Origin: Triparma columacea
Taxonomy: Eukaryota; Sar; Bolidophyceae; Parmales; Triparmaceae
Length of the DNA stretch: 59,580 bases
Direction of reading: 5' to 3'
NCBI GenBank assembly: GCA_030267965.1
Contig: BRYA01000340.1
Span: 1 to 59,580 of the forward strand
Shown: piece by piece, positions 10,925 to 21,700 of the stretch
Numbering within the stretch: position 1 is the first letter of the stretch
Layout of the letters: each line of letters opens with the position of its first letter
The notes under the pieces: generated by a model
Told to the model about the DNA's origin: nothing
Database searches by the model: none
The model's input: only the letters and a program-made list of their open reading frames with translations
Program-made: the position numbers and the translations under genes

Positions 10925-11998
10925 TCATGTAATGTCTCTAACCATGAAGCTCCTCCCAAAAACCACCGTCCCGTACTTCCCTTTCGCCCCCATCGATCCT
11001 ATGCTCTCCGGTTCCCCGAATCCTACCTTCCTGTAAAGTCTTATGGCCCCCTCGTTATCATCATCGACTTCTAGCGTCAGGCACTCTACAGCGTTATCCG
11101 TCCCCTTGTAAGTCTCCTCTGCGAACGCCCTCACACCCTCCATCAGCTCCCTCCCTATCCCCCTCCTCCTGTACCCCTCATTCACCAGCATGTTCTTGCA
11201 GTGCACGTGGTTCGGGAGCCTGCCCCTGCTCCCCCCCCTCCTCCAGACGAAATCGACGCAACCGACTATACAACCGGTGGAGCTGTCAACACAGGTAAGG
11301 GTCCTGTCGCCCTTGAGGAGGCTCCCGGAGTCGGAGCGCAGCGTGAGGCCGGACAAGGTGCCGCTGGCGTAATCTTGCACTAGTCTATTACTGTGGGGGA
11401 GAAATCGGAAGGAGTTAATTAGTGGGTAGCGATTGAATATAAAGAAGCTTCATTCCTTCCTCACCTAGCCTGCTCTTCTGTCATTACGTACACCCTGTTA
11501 CCGAGCAGATTATTGACCCCGACGAATCCCCCGCTGACGATCCCCACAAGCATTCCCGGTGTGATGTCCCCTTCCCCCCCACCACCCCCTGTTCCACCGA
11601 CCTGCAGGTTCAGACCATCGAGGAGGGCACCTACAACGAGGCCTGCGCCGACGCCGCTGAAGACGCTCTTGAGGCGGTCAAGAGGTGAACCCTCGAAGGC
11701 TTGCTTCTTCTGAGCCTGCTGCTCGACTAGCGCTGAGGGCGTTGTTTGAGCTCGAAAGCTTGCTAGCTGTTCTACCTAGAATACATAGTGGATGTTGTTA
11801 GTAGGTATATGTGTGGGGGCGCTTTGGAAGGCTCTTTGGAAGGCGCTTTGGCTGATACCTCACCGACTCTTTGTCTGAAACTTGTGCATATTTGAGGTTT
11901 CCTTTACGTTTAGGTAGTGATAATCCTAATATATAGTTATATGAATCTATAGGTGATACAATTAATACTAATAAGAGTACAGGAAAAAGCTTCATCAA
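10925..11998 (-). CDS. GNAT-family N-acetyltransferase, probably plastid-targeted (3 exons)
   Basis: Exons 11998-11864, 11775-11465 and 11390-10925 join to 303 residues. Intron 1 starts GTGAGGTATC and has a textbook TACTAAC branch site before TTCTAG; intron 2 is GTGAGG to CCCACAG. The N-terminus is a signal peptide (MMKLFPVLLLVLIVSP) then a basic stretch, as for secondary-plastid import. Residues about 75-140 contain two glycine-rich hydrophobic segments. The C-terminal half is a GNAT fold with acetyl-CoA loop RRRGIG at 223-228 and the motif-B stretch EGAIRLYRKVGFGE. GNATs move an acetyl group from acetyl-CoA to an amine; the substrate is not evident. Reading only exon 3 would miss half the protein. 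Confidence 0.85.
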
Positions 11999-12165
11999 AA
12001 AAATGGGATCTCAGATCAGAAGAAGGAAGAAATCGGACGAATTCCTAAAACAAACAAATAGAATTACACCTTGGAAGTTGGGCGGCATGATATTCATCAT
12101 TTAAGTGAGGAGAAGAAGTGAAAGAAAACGAAGATTGATTTAACTTTGACAACAACAAGTTATTC

Positions 12166-13743
12166 CTACAGAAACTCCAGAATAACTCTCCACAAAACTT
12201 TCGGGATCTTCTCACGTGCCTCACTTACCCTTAGCGCCGCGGGGTCTTCGCTTACCCTTAGCTTCGCGGGGTCTTCAACTCCTTCAATTCGCTTCCGCTT
12301 GGGTTGATTCTCCACGTGATCCCAGGTTCCCTTGAGGCACAGAAGAGCGGTGACGCGTTCCTTCACAGCGTTGTTGCGATGCCACCTGTAATGGAGAAGG
12401 TCCTCGACAGACGGCATATCTTTATCTTCAGCGGCATCGTCTAGGGCTTCGCAGTCCAAGAAGGCTTCTTCACCGATGGAAACAGCAGGAGATAGAAATA
12501 GTTCCGTCAGGGAGGAGCATCTGCTGAAGGCGAATTCGCCAATCGTCATCACAGAGTCCGGGATTGTGATGGCCGTGAGGGAGGAGCATCCTATGAAGGC
12601 GCATACACCAATCGTTGTCACTCCTTCCGGGATGGTGATGGCCGTGAGGGAGGAGCATTCTTCGAAGGCGCACTCGCTAATCGTCGTCACTCCATCCGGG
12701 ATGGTGATGGCCGTGAGGGAGGAGCATCTGGAGAAGGCAAATTCACCAATCGATGTCACTCCGTCCGGGATGGTGACGGCCGCGAGGGAGGAGCATCTGT
12801 GGAAGGCGTGTTCGCCAATCTCCGTCAATCCGTCCGGGATGGTGATGGCCGTGAGGGAGGTGCATCCGGAGAAGGCGCCATACTTAATTGTCGTCACTCC
12901 ATCCGGGATGGTGATGGCCACAAGGGAACATTCAAAGAAGGCATTCCTGTCAATCGTTGTCACTCCTTCCGGGATGGTGATGGCTGTGAGGGACCAGCAT
13001 GAAGAGAAGGCGCATTCGCCAATCGACGTCAATCCGTCAGGGATGGTGATGGCTGTGAGGGAGGAGCATCCCCTGAAGGCGCAAAAGCCAATCGTCGTCA
13101 CTCCATCTGGGATGGTGATGGCCGTGAGGGAGGAGCATCCTTCGAAGGCGCCATCGCCAATGGTTGTCACTCCGTCCGGGATGGTGATGGCCGTGAGGGA
13201 ACGGCATTCGTAGAAGGCGCGATCGCCAATCTCCGTCACAGAGTCCGGGATGGTGATGGCCGTGAGGGAGGAGCATCCAGAGAAGGCGTCCTCGCGAATT
13301 GTCGTCACTCCATCTGGGATGGTGATGGCTGTGAGAGAGGAGCATTCGTAGAAGGCAGCTTTGCTAATCGTTGTCACTCCGTCAGGAATGGTGATGGCCG
13401 TGAGGGAGGAGCATCCAGAGAAGGCATAAGCGCTAATCGTCGTCACTCCTTCCGGGATGGTGATGGCCGTGAGGGAGGAGCATCCGCTGAAGGCACAATC
13501 GCTTATCGTCGTCGCTCCGTCCGGGATTGTGATGGCTAAGAGGGAGGAGCATCCGCTGAAGGCGTTAACGCCAATCGTCGTCACTCCGTCCGGGATTGTG
13601 ATAGCTGCGAGGGAGGCGCATCCCAAGAAGGCGTTATCGGCAATCGACGTCACTCCTTGTGCAAAAGTCACTTCTGTGAGTTCCAAATCGTCTTTGAAGC
13701 TCCCTGCCTCGTCTGTGCCATAGTATACTGCTGTTTTGGGCAT
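12166..13743 (-). CDS. BspA-type leucine-rich repeat protein, copy 1 (18 repeats)
   Basis: Single exon, 525 residues, starting MPKTAVYYGTD. It has 18 LRR_5/BspA-type repeats of 23 residues (69 bp) with consensus TAITIPDGVTTIGxxAFxxC plus SSL; repeat 11 is one residue short. Differences cluster at the two residues after IG and the two after AF. The C-terminal domain of about 95 residues (MPSVEDLLHYRWHRN through LCLKGTWDHVENQP) ends KVLWRVILEFL, shared by all seven copies in the window. It carries an extra internal PAKLRVSEDPAALRVSE duplication. No signal peptide or membrane anchor, so an intracellular location is inferred. BspA-type repeats mediate protein binding in bacteria and protists. Confidence 0.93.
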   Translation of the reverse strand: MPKTAVYYGTDEAGSFKDDLELTEVTFAQGVTSIADNAFLGCASLAAITIPDGVTTIGVNAFSGCSSLLAITIPDGATTISDCAFSGCSSLTAITIPEGVTTISAYAFSGCSSLTAITIPDGVTTISKAAFYECSSLTAITIPDGVTTIREDAFSGCSSLTAITIPDSVTEIGDRAFYECRSLTAITIPDGVTTIGDGAFEGCSSLTAITIPDGVTTIGFCAFRGCSSLTAITIPDGLTSIGECAFSSCWSLTAITIPEGVTTIDRNAFFECSLVAITIPDGVTTIKYGAFSGCTSLTAITIPDGLTEIGEHAFHRCSSLAAVTIPDGVTSIGEFAFSRCSSLTAITIPDGVTTISECAFEECSSLTAITIPEGVTTIGVCAFIGCSSLTAITIPDSVMTIGEFAFSRCSSLTELFLSPAVSIGEEAFLDCEALDDAAEDKDMPSVEDLLHYRWHRNNAVKERVTALLCLKGTWDHVENQPKRKRIEGVEDPAKLRVSEDPAALRVSEAREKIPKVLWRVILEFL

Positions 13744-13774
13744 TTTGAAAAAGGGGAGAGTTCCGGGGTTGAGA

Positions 13775-13784
13775 GGATCTTTTC
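13775..13784 (-). promoter_or_regulatory. Proximal AAAAGATCC element of BspA-type copy 1
   Basis: On the minus strand GAAAAGATCCTCTC lies about 32 bases before the ATG. The same AAAAGATCC core sits 20-30 bases before the start codons at 37841, 39544 and 58804, where it is preceded by TAT or TT. A core-promoter role (TATA-like) is inferred from the conservation and spacing. Confidence 0.5.
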
Positions 13785-14206
13785 ACCTGTCTTTTCGGTT
13801 ATCAACGGGATCAGGAGGGTTAGTGTTGGTGTGATGAAGAATGAGAGGGAACGTGAGAATCCTCAAGGATGCATCAATGGCAGGTCTCTGCCATAGTAAC
13901 CTTAGTATGGTGCTAACAGTATCGGAAAAGGGCCGACAGTAATATGATCTCGTCTACAAGACGGTTACACCCTAAACCCTCAAAAACAACCATGCCCTCA
14001 GAATACTCGAAACTGACTGAAGAGGGAATTTTGTTCCTTGGTTGTGGAGCTTAGGTAAAAACAAGATATGTACATAGGCCGTGGTATAAGGTCCGAAAGC
14101 TCAACGGGGTTAAACCCCAATTGTTATCCTCCTTACCTTAATTAAGCTATATTTTTGCAAAGTTGGCAAAAATCGAATTAAGGCATCCAAAGCAAATACC
14201 ATTCAA
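13785..14206. other. Divergent intergenic region
   Basis: Separates the minus-strand BspA-type gene from the plus-strand plastid membrane protein gene and should contain both promoters. It is A/T-richer than the genes. No coding or RNA signal seen. Confidence 0.5.
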
Positions 14207-15439
14207 ATGAGGTGTGTATACTTATTTTCCATATATTTATAATTAGTTACATTTGTATGATACATATATTCACAAAATGTGACTATATGTATCTTATAAC
14301 GCCAAAACAAGCTACAAAATGGAAACACATCCCGACATGCCGACATCATCCCCAAAATTAACCCTAACCCTTACCATCATCACCACTACAATCATCACCA
14401 CTATCACTATCACTCATCTCATAGGTCAATAACAATCCTCATCCTTACCACCCTCCTCTCCTCCACTTGCCCTTTCAACCTCCCTCGTCCCTTCCTTCAT
14501 TCTCCCATCCATTCTCCCACACTCCGACCCTCTCCTCCTTCAACAACCCGTCTCCATGGTGACTTATCATTTGCAGCTGACAAGCTCCCCTCCCTCTTCA
14601 AGAACTCTGTAATAATCCTAGCCTTTGGTGGTGGTTTAATCCCTGCAGCAATCGCAGCGAACAAGAGCATGCTAGCGACCATCACTGGTAGGAAGGGTGA
14701 AAAGGACCTTGAGGACTCGAAGAATTACCAGGGTAGAAGGGAGGAGTACAAGGACAGGCTATCCCTTGATCCAACAAAGTCCTCCACAGTGTACATCCCA
14801 ACAACTGCATCATCCGGTCCAACCCTACCCTGTTCCCCCCTCCTATTTTCCTCCCCCGTTTACCTATCCGACGTCGTGTCAATAGTCGGTCGGATAGAGA
14901 ACGTGGACTCCTTAGCCGACTGGAGGAACCTCCCCTCAACAAAAGTCCCGGATCTCGCTACCCCCGATAACCCCCCAATGTGGTTACCAAGGTCTACGTT
15001 TAAAACCAACATCCGCTCAGCCAAATTCAAGTCCTGGCCTGTAGATTCAAACGGTACACCCATAGGTGGTGATGAATTGCGGGGTACTGAGTTACCTCGC
15101 GTTAAATCATCAGGCGCCTCCATACCCGACGCTGCTTTGGACGCCGTGTTCGATACCTGGGCCTGGGGTGCGAGTGTAGCGACGCCTGATAAGGTAGGGA
15201 ATTGCTTGGGGAGGTGGAGACCTAATAAGGAGACATTTGACTTGGACGCATTTCAAAGGGACGCGGTTGCAGGGAGGGCGGTTACGGGATTGGCGATTGT
15301 TGCGTTTATTGTTATTCAAGTTAGCGCTTACGGGGTGCTTTTCGTGGCGCCGTTCTTGAGGGAGTTTTTCAACCTTGACATTGGCTTCGGGACGCTGGGA
15401 TCATGCAACCCTGAAGGGTGTGCTAATCTTTTCTTCTAG
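14207..15439 (+). CDS. Predicted plastid-targeted membrane protein (2 exons), unknown function
   Basis: The long frame lacks a nearby ATG. A 5-base first exon, ATGAG at 14207-14211, fits: its donor GTGTGTATAC opens an intron to the acceptor CTCATAG at 14424, and exon 2 (14425-15439) continues in phase to give 339 residues. The join yields MRSITILILTTLLSSTCPFN, a good signal peptide with a cysteine/proline/phenylalanine end, then a Ser/Pro/Thr-rich transit-like region. Residues about 75-100 (VIILAFGGGLIPAAIAA) and 290-325 (VTGLAIVAFIVIQVSAYGVL) are membrane segments. The middle is soluble. I recognise no family; a thylakoid or envelope protein is inferred. The tiny first exon is the least certain part. 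Confidence 0.7.
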
Positions 15440-15562
15440 GAGTACATACATGTTGAAGACCTCGCTGTTCACTTTTTTTTACGATTAAATCAGTATAACT
15501 ACTTTTACGACACGCTTTCCTCCTCCAGCTCCTCCTCCAGCTTCCTCCTCCAGCGCCCCCTT

Positions 15563-17461
15563 TTACTTCACAGTAAAGTTTGAACCGTGGCTCCCTACAG
15601 CTCCACACTCCCCCACTTCATGTTTGCTCTCCCAAAGGCCGGCGTCCTCAGCCTTGTGGATCCAGATCCTGAACTTCTCCTTCGTCACCTTCTTGTCGCT
15701 CCCGCTCTCTAGCTGCCGGAGCATCGTCATGTCGTGCTTCTCGAACGCTACCCTCATAGAGTCGGGCATTTCAGCGAGGACCAAATAAGGGTTCAAACCA
15801 CCTGGACCTAAGGGCAGCCTTTTTCCGTTGTCCTTGATGAAATGCATGTTCAAAGACGTATTGGTGCCGTAGTGGAAGTACTGGTAGTTCTCCTCCCCCC
15901 TTTTCTTCTTCCTCTTCCTCCTCATGGTGCTCTTTTCTGCACCTTGCGACTTCTCATCGTGAGCAGCATTATTGACGAGCATCTTCTCAGCCTCCCGGAT
16001 TGCCAACTTTGACTTCTTCCTAGCTCTAATCTCCTCGACATCTTCAAAATTAAGGTCGTGGTAGTTCTCTGGTACTGCCACTCCACAAACTGCAAAGTAA
16101 TACAGGTCCATGATGTTCCACAAGTCCCTCCCGTAAACGAGCTCGTTCAGTCCTTCTATGTGCTTGTCCCAGTACTCCTTCCCCATCACGCACTCCCTGA
16201 AGGCGTTCTGGGACTCGACCGCCGCGTGGTATATGCCCTCCCCACGGAGCTTCCTCTCGGCCTTTACAAAGAACTTGAACTTTATTATTGGATCGGTTGA
16301 CTTCTCGTTCATTAGCTTGAGGAGGTTGCAGCTATATTCGTCGGGCATATTAGACGAAGTTTCGATCTCACCGACCTCGTCCCTGGACTCGGACTCATCG
16401 ATTTCCTCATTGGTGTGTCTGTGTGATTTGTGTTCCTTGTGGGTTCCATGATGGTGGGACTTGTGATGGTGCGACTTGTGCGACTTGTGCCCAGATTTGT
16501 GCGTTGATCTGCGACGGGACTTATGAGTGCCGTGCCCGCAAGCCTCGTTGAGTTTGCTTATTTGGATGAAGTGTTCAATGAGTTTTATCATTCTGCTTTG
16601 ATCCCCCCCGTCTGCCCCTTCCTCTTCCCCATCAGGCGCTTCGCCTTTCATAAACACACCATCACCTAGCAATTCCGTACACATCACGCTGAATTGTAGA
16701 GGTGACATTCCCAGCTCTGTACCCCCGTAAAGCTGGAAAATGAACCTGGACATGTAGTCGCCCCTCGGAAGAGAGAGGAAGTTGAAAAGGCAAAGAAAAA
16801 ATGATTCCTGCGATATGGCCGGGGTGGGGTTAGATTAGAAATATGTGTCTCCCCCCCTTACTCCCCCCCTTACTACTCCCCATGCTCTCACCTTTGTAAT
16901 TTTGTCTTTTGTTGCAACGGAATTGCGGAAAAGTGTTTTCATAAATGGTAGTTGGATGCCTGCGGATTGCATGCCCTTGCCATTGTAAACCTCCTCGTCC
17001 TCTAGCGTGCCGTTCTTGTTCTCATCAAGGGCATCAAAGAGGTCGGACCATTGACCCTGGTCCTCCACGGTCATGCTGACGAGAAATTGGAACTGCTGCA
17101 CAGTCTTGGGTGGGGGTCAGTGAGAGTCGTGATATTAAGAAGTCGGTCGGAGGGCATGACATGGACAAGTAAAATAAGTTAGGGACGTCATGACGAGACA
17201 AGATATCGGATACGTGGAATAGAACTGTCGCGTATACCTCCTTCTCAACCTCCCCCCCTTGCCCCCAACCCGCCTCACCTCAGGTGTGAAAATCTCATTG
17301 TCCTTCCTCATTTGGTCCAACACGGCCCTCCTTTTCAATCTGTCCATTTCCGAGTTAGTTCTGATTCTCCCAGAGGAGGGTACAATTGAATCCACTCGTT
17401 GAATGCTATCAAGGCTTACGGTGCTCGCGATTGCGGCCCCCTTGGAACCACAAGCCCCCAT
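15563..17461 (-). CDS. EF-hand protein with N-myristoylation motif (3 exons)
   Basis: Exons 17461-17279, 17104-16892 and 16807-15563 join in phase 0 to 546 residues. I chose the second Met (MGACGSK) because it gives a Gly2/Ser6 N-myristoylation signal with Cys4 as a possible palmitoylation site, predicting membrane attachment. Exon 2 encodes a canonical EF-hand loop, DENKNGTLEDEE, with all acidic and Gly positions present. Exon 3 has a helical segment (DYMSRFIFQLYGG), then a His/Lys/Ser-rich stretch around residues 215-260 built from HKS/HGT units, and a conserved-looking C-terminal domain ending GSHGSNFTVK. Calcium sensing at a membrane is inferred; the basic His-rich stretch could bind metal or acidic partners. 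Confidence 0.82.
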
Positions 17462-17682
17462 TGTCACTCCTGTGCTGTGCTGTTATGTGTTTGAGGTTGG
17501 CTTCAATACCCCTTTCCGATGTCCTTCGGCCCTTTTGAGGCCCCCCGAAAAGCAATTCAATCTAAAGCGAAATATCGATTGTGTACAGTAGTAGAATATG
17601 AGACGGTAGGTTTTAGCAACAAATCCCAAAAAATGACAAAATCCGGGACAAAAAGCAAATCCACAATCCTATTCCTGAAATA

Positions 17683-18600
17683 ATGCTTCGTCAAATCTCA
17701 ACTTCACATTTTAAGCGCGCGGCTGCTACAACTTCGCTCGTCGCGGGGGCCATGCTAATCGCCGCTTGCACTGCAAACCCTGCAAATGCTCAATCCGACT
17801 CATCCCGAGTTGCAGTGTCCAAATCTGAATTTACTCCTCTCACAGTATCATCTAACGTCGTAGTCGGAAAGAACGTCCACAAGGTCACTCTCGACTTCCC
17901 TAGTCCCAATGATTCCCTCGGAATGACTACTGCTGGCATGCTCATGGTGCAGGGGGAGAAGCGCGATGGAAGCGGAACCATCGCTCGCCCTTACACTCCT
18001 GTGTCAAGAAACGATACCTTGGGGAAGCTCGAGCTCATCGTCAAGGACTACCCAAATGTCGGAAACGTGTCCTCCCACATTTGTGCCGCTAAGCCTGGAG
18101 ACAAGCTCGGTGTCAAGGGCTGCTTCACTAAAATCAAGGTCACCCCCAACAAATGGAAGAAGGTTGGCATGCTCGCTGGAGGTTCGGGAATCACGCCGTG
18201 CCTGCAGGTCGCAGAGGAGCTCCTTTCCTCCTCCGACGACAAGACTGAGATTACTTTGATTTTTTGCAACCAAACTCCCCAGGACATTTTCCTCCAGGAC
18301 CACATTGACGCTCTCGCTGCTAAATCCGGCGGCCGCTTCAAGGTCCACTACTGCGTGGACAAGGCAGGATTCTTCGACTTCTGGAAGGGACTTACTGGTT
18401 ATGTCAACGCCGACATGGTTAAGAAATACCTCCCTGCGCCAGCCGACGACAGTATGATTATGGTCTGCGGTCCTCCCCCAATGTACAAGGCCATCTGCGG
18501 AGGAAAGAAGTTCGAGAAGGGGAAGGCCCCCCAGCAGGGCGAGATCACTGGGATTTTGGGCGATATGGGATTCACTAACACCAACGTCTTCAAATTCTGA
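17683..18600 (+). CDS. NADH-cytochrome b5 reductase-like flavoprotein
   Basis: Single exon, 305 residues. The N-terminus (MLRQISTSHFKRAAATTSLV) is an Arg-rich, acid-free presequence followed by a short hydrophobic segment, as in mitochondrial outer-membrane/intermembrane reductases of the Mcr1 type. FAD-binding RPYTPVS is at 102-108, the flavin pyrophosphate motif GNVSSH at 127-132, the NAD-binding AGGSGITP at 165-172 and CGPPPM near 264. These are the diagnostic motifs of the ferredoxin-reductase-like fold. It would pass electrons from NADH through FAD to cytochrome b5 or a similar acceptor. It shares a 221-base divergent spacer with the EF-hand gene. Confidence 0.92.
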   Translation: MLRQISTSHFKRAAATTSLVAGAMLIAACTANPANAQSDSSRVAVSKSEFTPLTVSSNVVVGKNVHKVTLDFPSPNDSLGMTTAGMLMVQGEKRDGSGTIARPYTPVSRNDTLGKLELIVKDYPNVGNVSSHICAAKPGDKLGVKGCFTKIKVTPNKWKKVGMLAGGSGITPCLQVAEELLSSSDDKTEITLIFCNQTPQDIFLQDHIDALAAKSGGRFKVHYCVDKAGFFDFWKGLTGYVNADMVKKYLPAPADDSMIMVCGPPPMYKAICGGKKFEKGKAPQQGEITGILGDMGFTNTNVFKF

Positions 18601-18722
18601 ATCTCTGTTTGTACAACAGTGTAGCGAAAGGAAACGGTTTTAAGTAGAAAAGAAAATGGTCGCTCTCTTTTTTTCTGGGTCAAAGGCCATCCCACCCCCT
18701 CTCCTCCCCTACCCTATTCTAT

Positions 18723-21700
18723 CTACTTTTTCTTCGGCAAAGGTGGAGGTCTTCTCTTCGTTGGCACCCCGATTTCCCCAACGGGCATGGCACTTGCAGC
18801 GTTCCTCTCCGCCAAGGCCGTAGCCACTGGATCTGGAGCTTTTGGTCCCCTTGCGGCAATAGAGGCTAGGAAGGGGTTAGGAGGCCGGGCGGCGGGTGCA
18901 TCTCCTCCACCTCCTCGCGCTTTGATGGCATCCAAAAAGGGATTTCCTCGAGGTGGACGCGGCATCCCACCACCCTCTGCACCTCCCCTACTTTGGATTG
19001 CCGCAAGCATAGGGTTCGGTGGCCTTGCACCACCAGCGATAGCTGCTGCCATCGGGTTCGGTCCCCTGGCCTTAATTGCCGCTGCCATGGGATTCACCCT
19101 CATTGGCTCCCCTGAACCCCCTCCCCCCAAATCAGCGGCCTTTTCCAGAGCCCCCTCGTCGCTTACCGCAAGAACGCTGGCCCTTGCCTTCAGCGCCTTG
19201 CTTTTCGGCTCCCTCTTTTCCACCTCCTTTTTCTCCTTCTTTTTGGTTGCTCCACTTCCATGCTGGGACTCAAGCATTGCCCTCATACTTGCGCTCGTCT
19301 TTACCGCTCGAATCTCCCCCCCCCCCTCCCCGACCCCGCTGACACCTACATCCCCCCCGTTATTGAGCCCTCCCTGTAGCCCATCCTTGACACCCTTCCC
19401 TCCTCCCTCCGTCCTAGCCGCCATGGCCTTCGCCATGTCCAATTTCCTTTGCCTTGCCTCTTCCTCGTCGCTCAATTTCTTGAAAGCGCTCCTCTCCTTC
19501 TTTTTGAGCTCCGGTTCGCAGTCAAACACTCCCCCGATGACCTGCCCCCTCCCGGAAACGTCAAACTTGCAGAACCTGCGGTGATGAGCATGAGCAAGGG
19601 AGGTAATCGAGTTAGGGAGTGAAAAACCATTCCTGTTTTCGCTCTGCCTCACCTGTTCAAGACTTCCTCGTATCCAACCTCCAGAACCCCGCATAGGGTG
19701 GCCGCGTCGTTCTCCGCGTCAGGAACCTGCAGCTTTTGCCCCCTAATCTTAGCGAACTCTGCAATTGGATTATAGAGAGTTTAGTGTTAGCCATACGTGA
19801 GCCCTTTCTGAAGCTCTCTGTTGCAATAGCCCCCGGTTCTCACCTTCCAACAGCTCTGCCTTGTTCGGAGTCGCGTTACGGATGTTCTCCTCACTCTGCC
19901 AAATCTTGTAGAGCAGGCCTTTCCCCGACACTTTGCCGTCCTTCTCTGAGACTTTCAAAACGCCCAGCTCATCCGCTACCTTCTTGTAGGCTTTCTCCGC
20001 GTCGGCCTTTAACGTCTTGAGCACGTCCTTGCCGTACTGTTGCTGCAAGTACTCGCTCCTAAAGTCCTCAAGCGCGGCGTCCCTCTCAGCCTTCATCTCT
20101 GCGACTAAACCAATCGCCCCACCCTCGCCCCCCCCCTCCAACTCCTTCCTCCTCTTCTTCAGAACCTCTAGCCTCTCCTCAATCCCCACAAAGTGCGCAA
20201 TCTTTGCCTCCATGGAAGACTCGTCCGGGTAATAGTAGGCAGGTTGCCTCTCGTCAACTGCTTTCAGGGGCTTCAACTTCTCCTCTTTTTCAACCTCGTT
20301 GACAGGGTCCCATCCGCTCTTTACCGTCTCCCCGTCCTGCTGGGCAGACATGCTCTTGAGTTTGGCAATCAGGCCGTTCTTCCATTCGAGCTTCTGCCCG
20401 ACCTTCCCAGGCGTACTATCGAGCTCGAATGCCGACGGAAGGCAAGCGTAGACAGCCCGGAGCTCAGTTACGTCGTAGTCGCCCAAGTTCTTGAAGCACG
20501 ACACGTTGGCTCCCATTAGAAAGTTCTCACGGGCGATGTCATCCTTGTGCATGACGCACCAGTGCAACAGCTTCTTCTCTCTCAGCCTCTCCGCCAAAGC
20601 GAATGTAGCTAGACCGCCTTTCTTCTTCACCTCCTCCAAGTAACCCTTGACGCTAAGCTTGGAAATATTAACAGGAATGTAACTCCTCATGATCTTAAGG
20701 CACTGTTCGTTGGCCTCCTTTTGCTTTTCCAGCCATTCGTGCTCTCGCCTCGCTAGCTCCTCGGCTCTCTCCGGGGCAGTGTTCATTCTCTCGTTCCAGA
20801 TCTCGATCTGCCCCTCGTGCTTGGTGTTGCTCTGCTGAACCTGCGACGAGAAAATTGATTGGGCAGGGTTAACACGGAATATTATATAATGGCAGTTACC
20901 TTTTCTCGCCACCACCGGCTCTCTTCTCACCTTGAGCAGCTGCACCTTGAATTCCTTATCTTTCGTTTTCAACTCCTCGTTAACCTCTTTGGCAGTGGCG
21001 GCAAAAGTTGCGTCGTCGCTCCTCAAAACCTTTTCGAGAGCGTCCACGATCACGTTGAAGTCTTTCAGTTTAAAAGGGATCTGCTCCACCTGCTTCTTCT
21101 CTCCCACCAGCAATTTTTCAAGCTTCTCCCTTGCGGACTTTATCGTGATGGTCTTGCCCTTGTTACCACTCCTGGCACCGCCGGTAAGCTGGCTCAAGAA
21201 GCCCCTCCCCCCCATTGGAGGCAAGCCGCCCCCCCCGCCTGGCCCACCAAGTCCCTTCGCAGCGGCAGCGGCGGCAAAAGGGTTGCCTCCGCCAAATGGG
21301 TTAGGTGGACGGCCTCCTCCACTCGAGCTGCTCGCCACACTTTGGTCATCTCCGTCTCCTCCTGCCTTATTCCTCAACTGAGCCAAGAATGGGGGAGGCT
21401 TCCTACTCCCAAGCAGTGGCGCTTTGTCGTCCTCCTTGTCATTTTCCGCACTTTTCCCCCCGCTTTCCTTCTTCGTGAGTACGCGCTCTTCCGCGATGGA
21501 CTTGCTCGCGCTAGTAAGGGCCCTCCCGATGTTAGGGTTCTTGAGCAGATACATGACCTTGTCTAGCTTGCTCATCTCGAACATCATTTTGCTGTACTCG
21601 AGCTCGTGGTGGGCCTTCTTCTCCTCGGCCATTAGGAAGGCGTTACCGTTACTGCTTTCGATTGCCCACTCCAGCTCAGCCTCGGCCATTCCCGTGGCCT

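Noticed and set aside
12476..13213. Plus-strand frame of 245 codons across BspA-type copy 1
   Set aside because: It is the antisense shadow of the 69-bp LRR repeats; similar VVTPSGMVMAVREEH-type shadows appear opposite every BspA-type copy.
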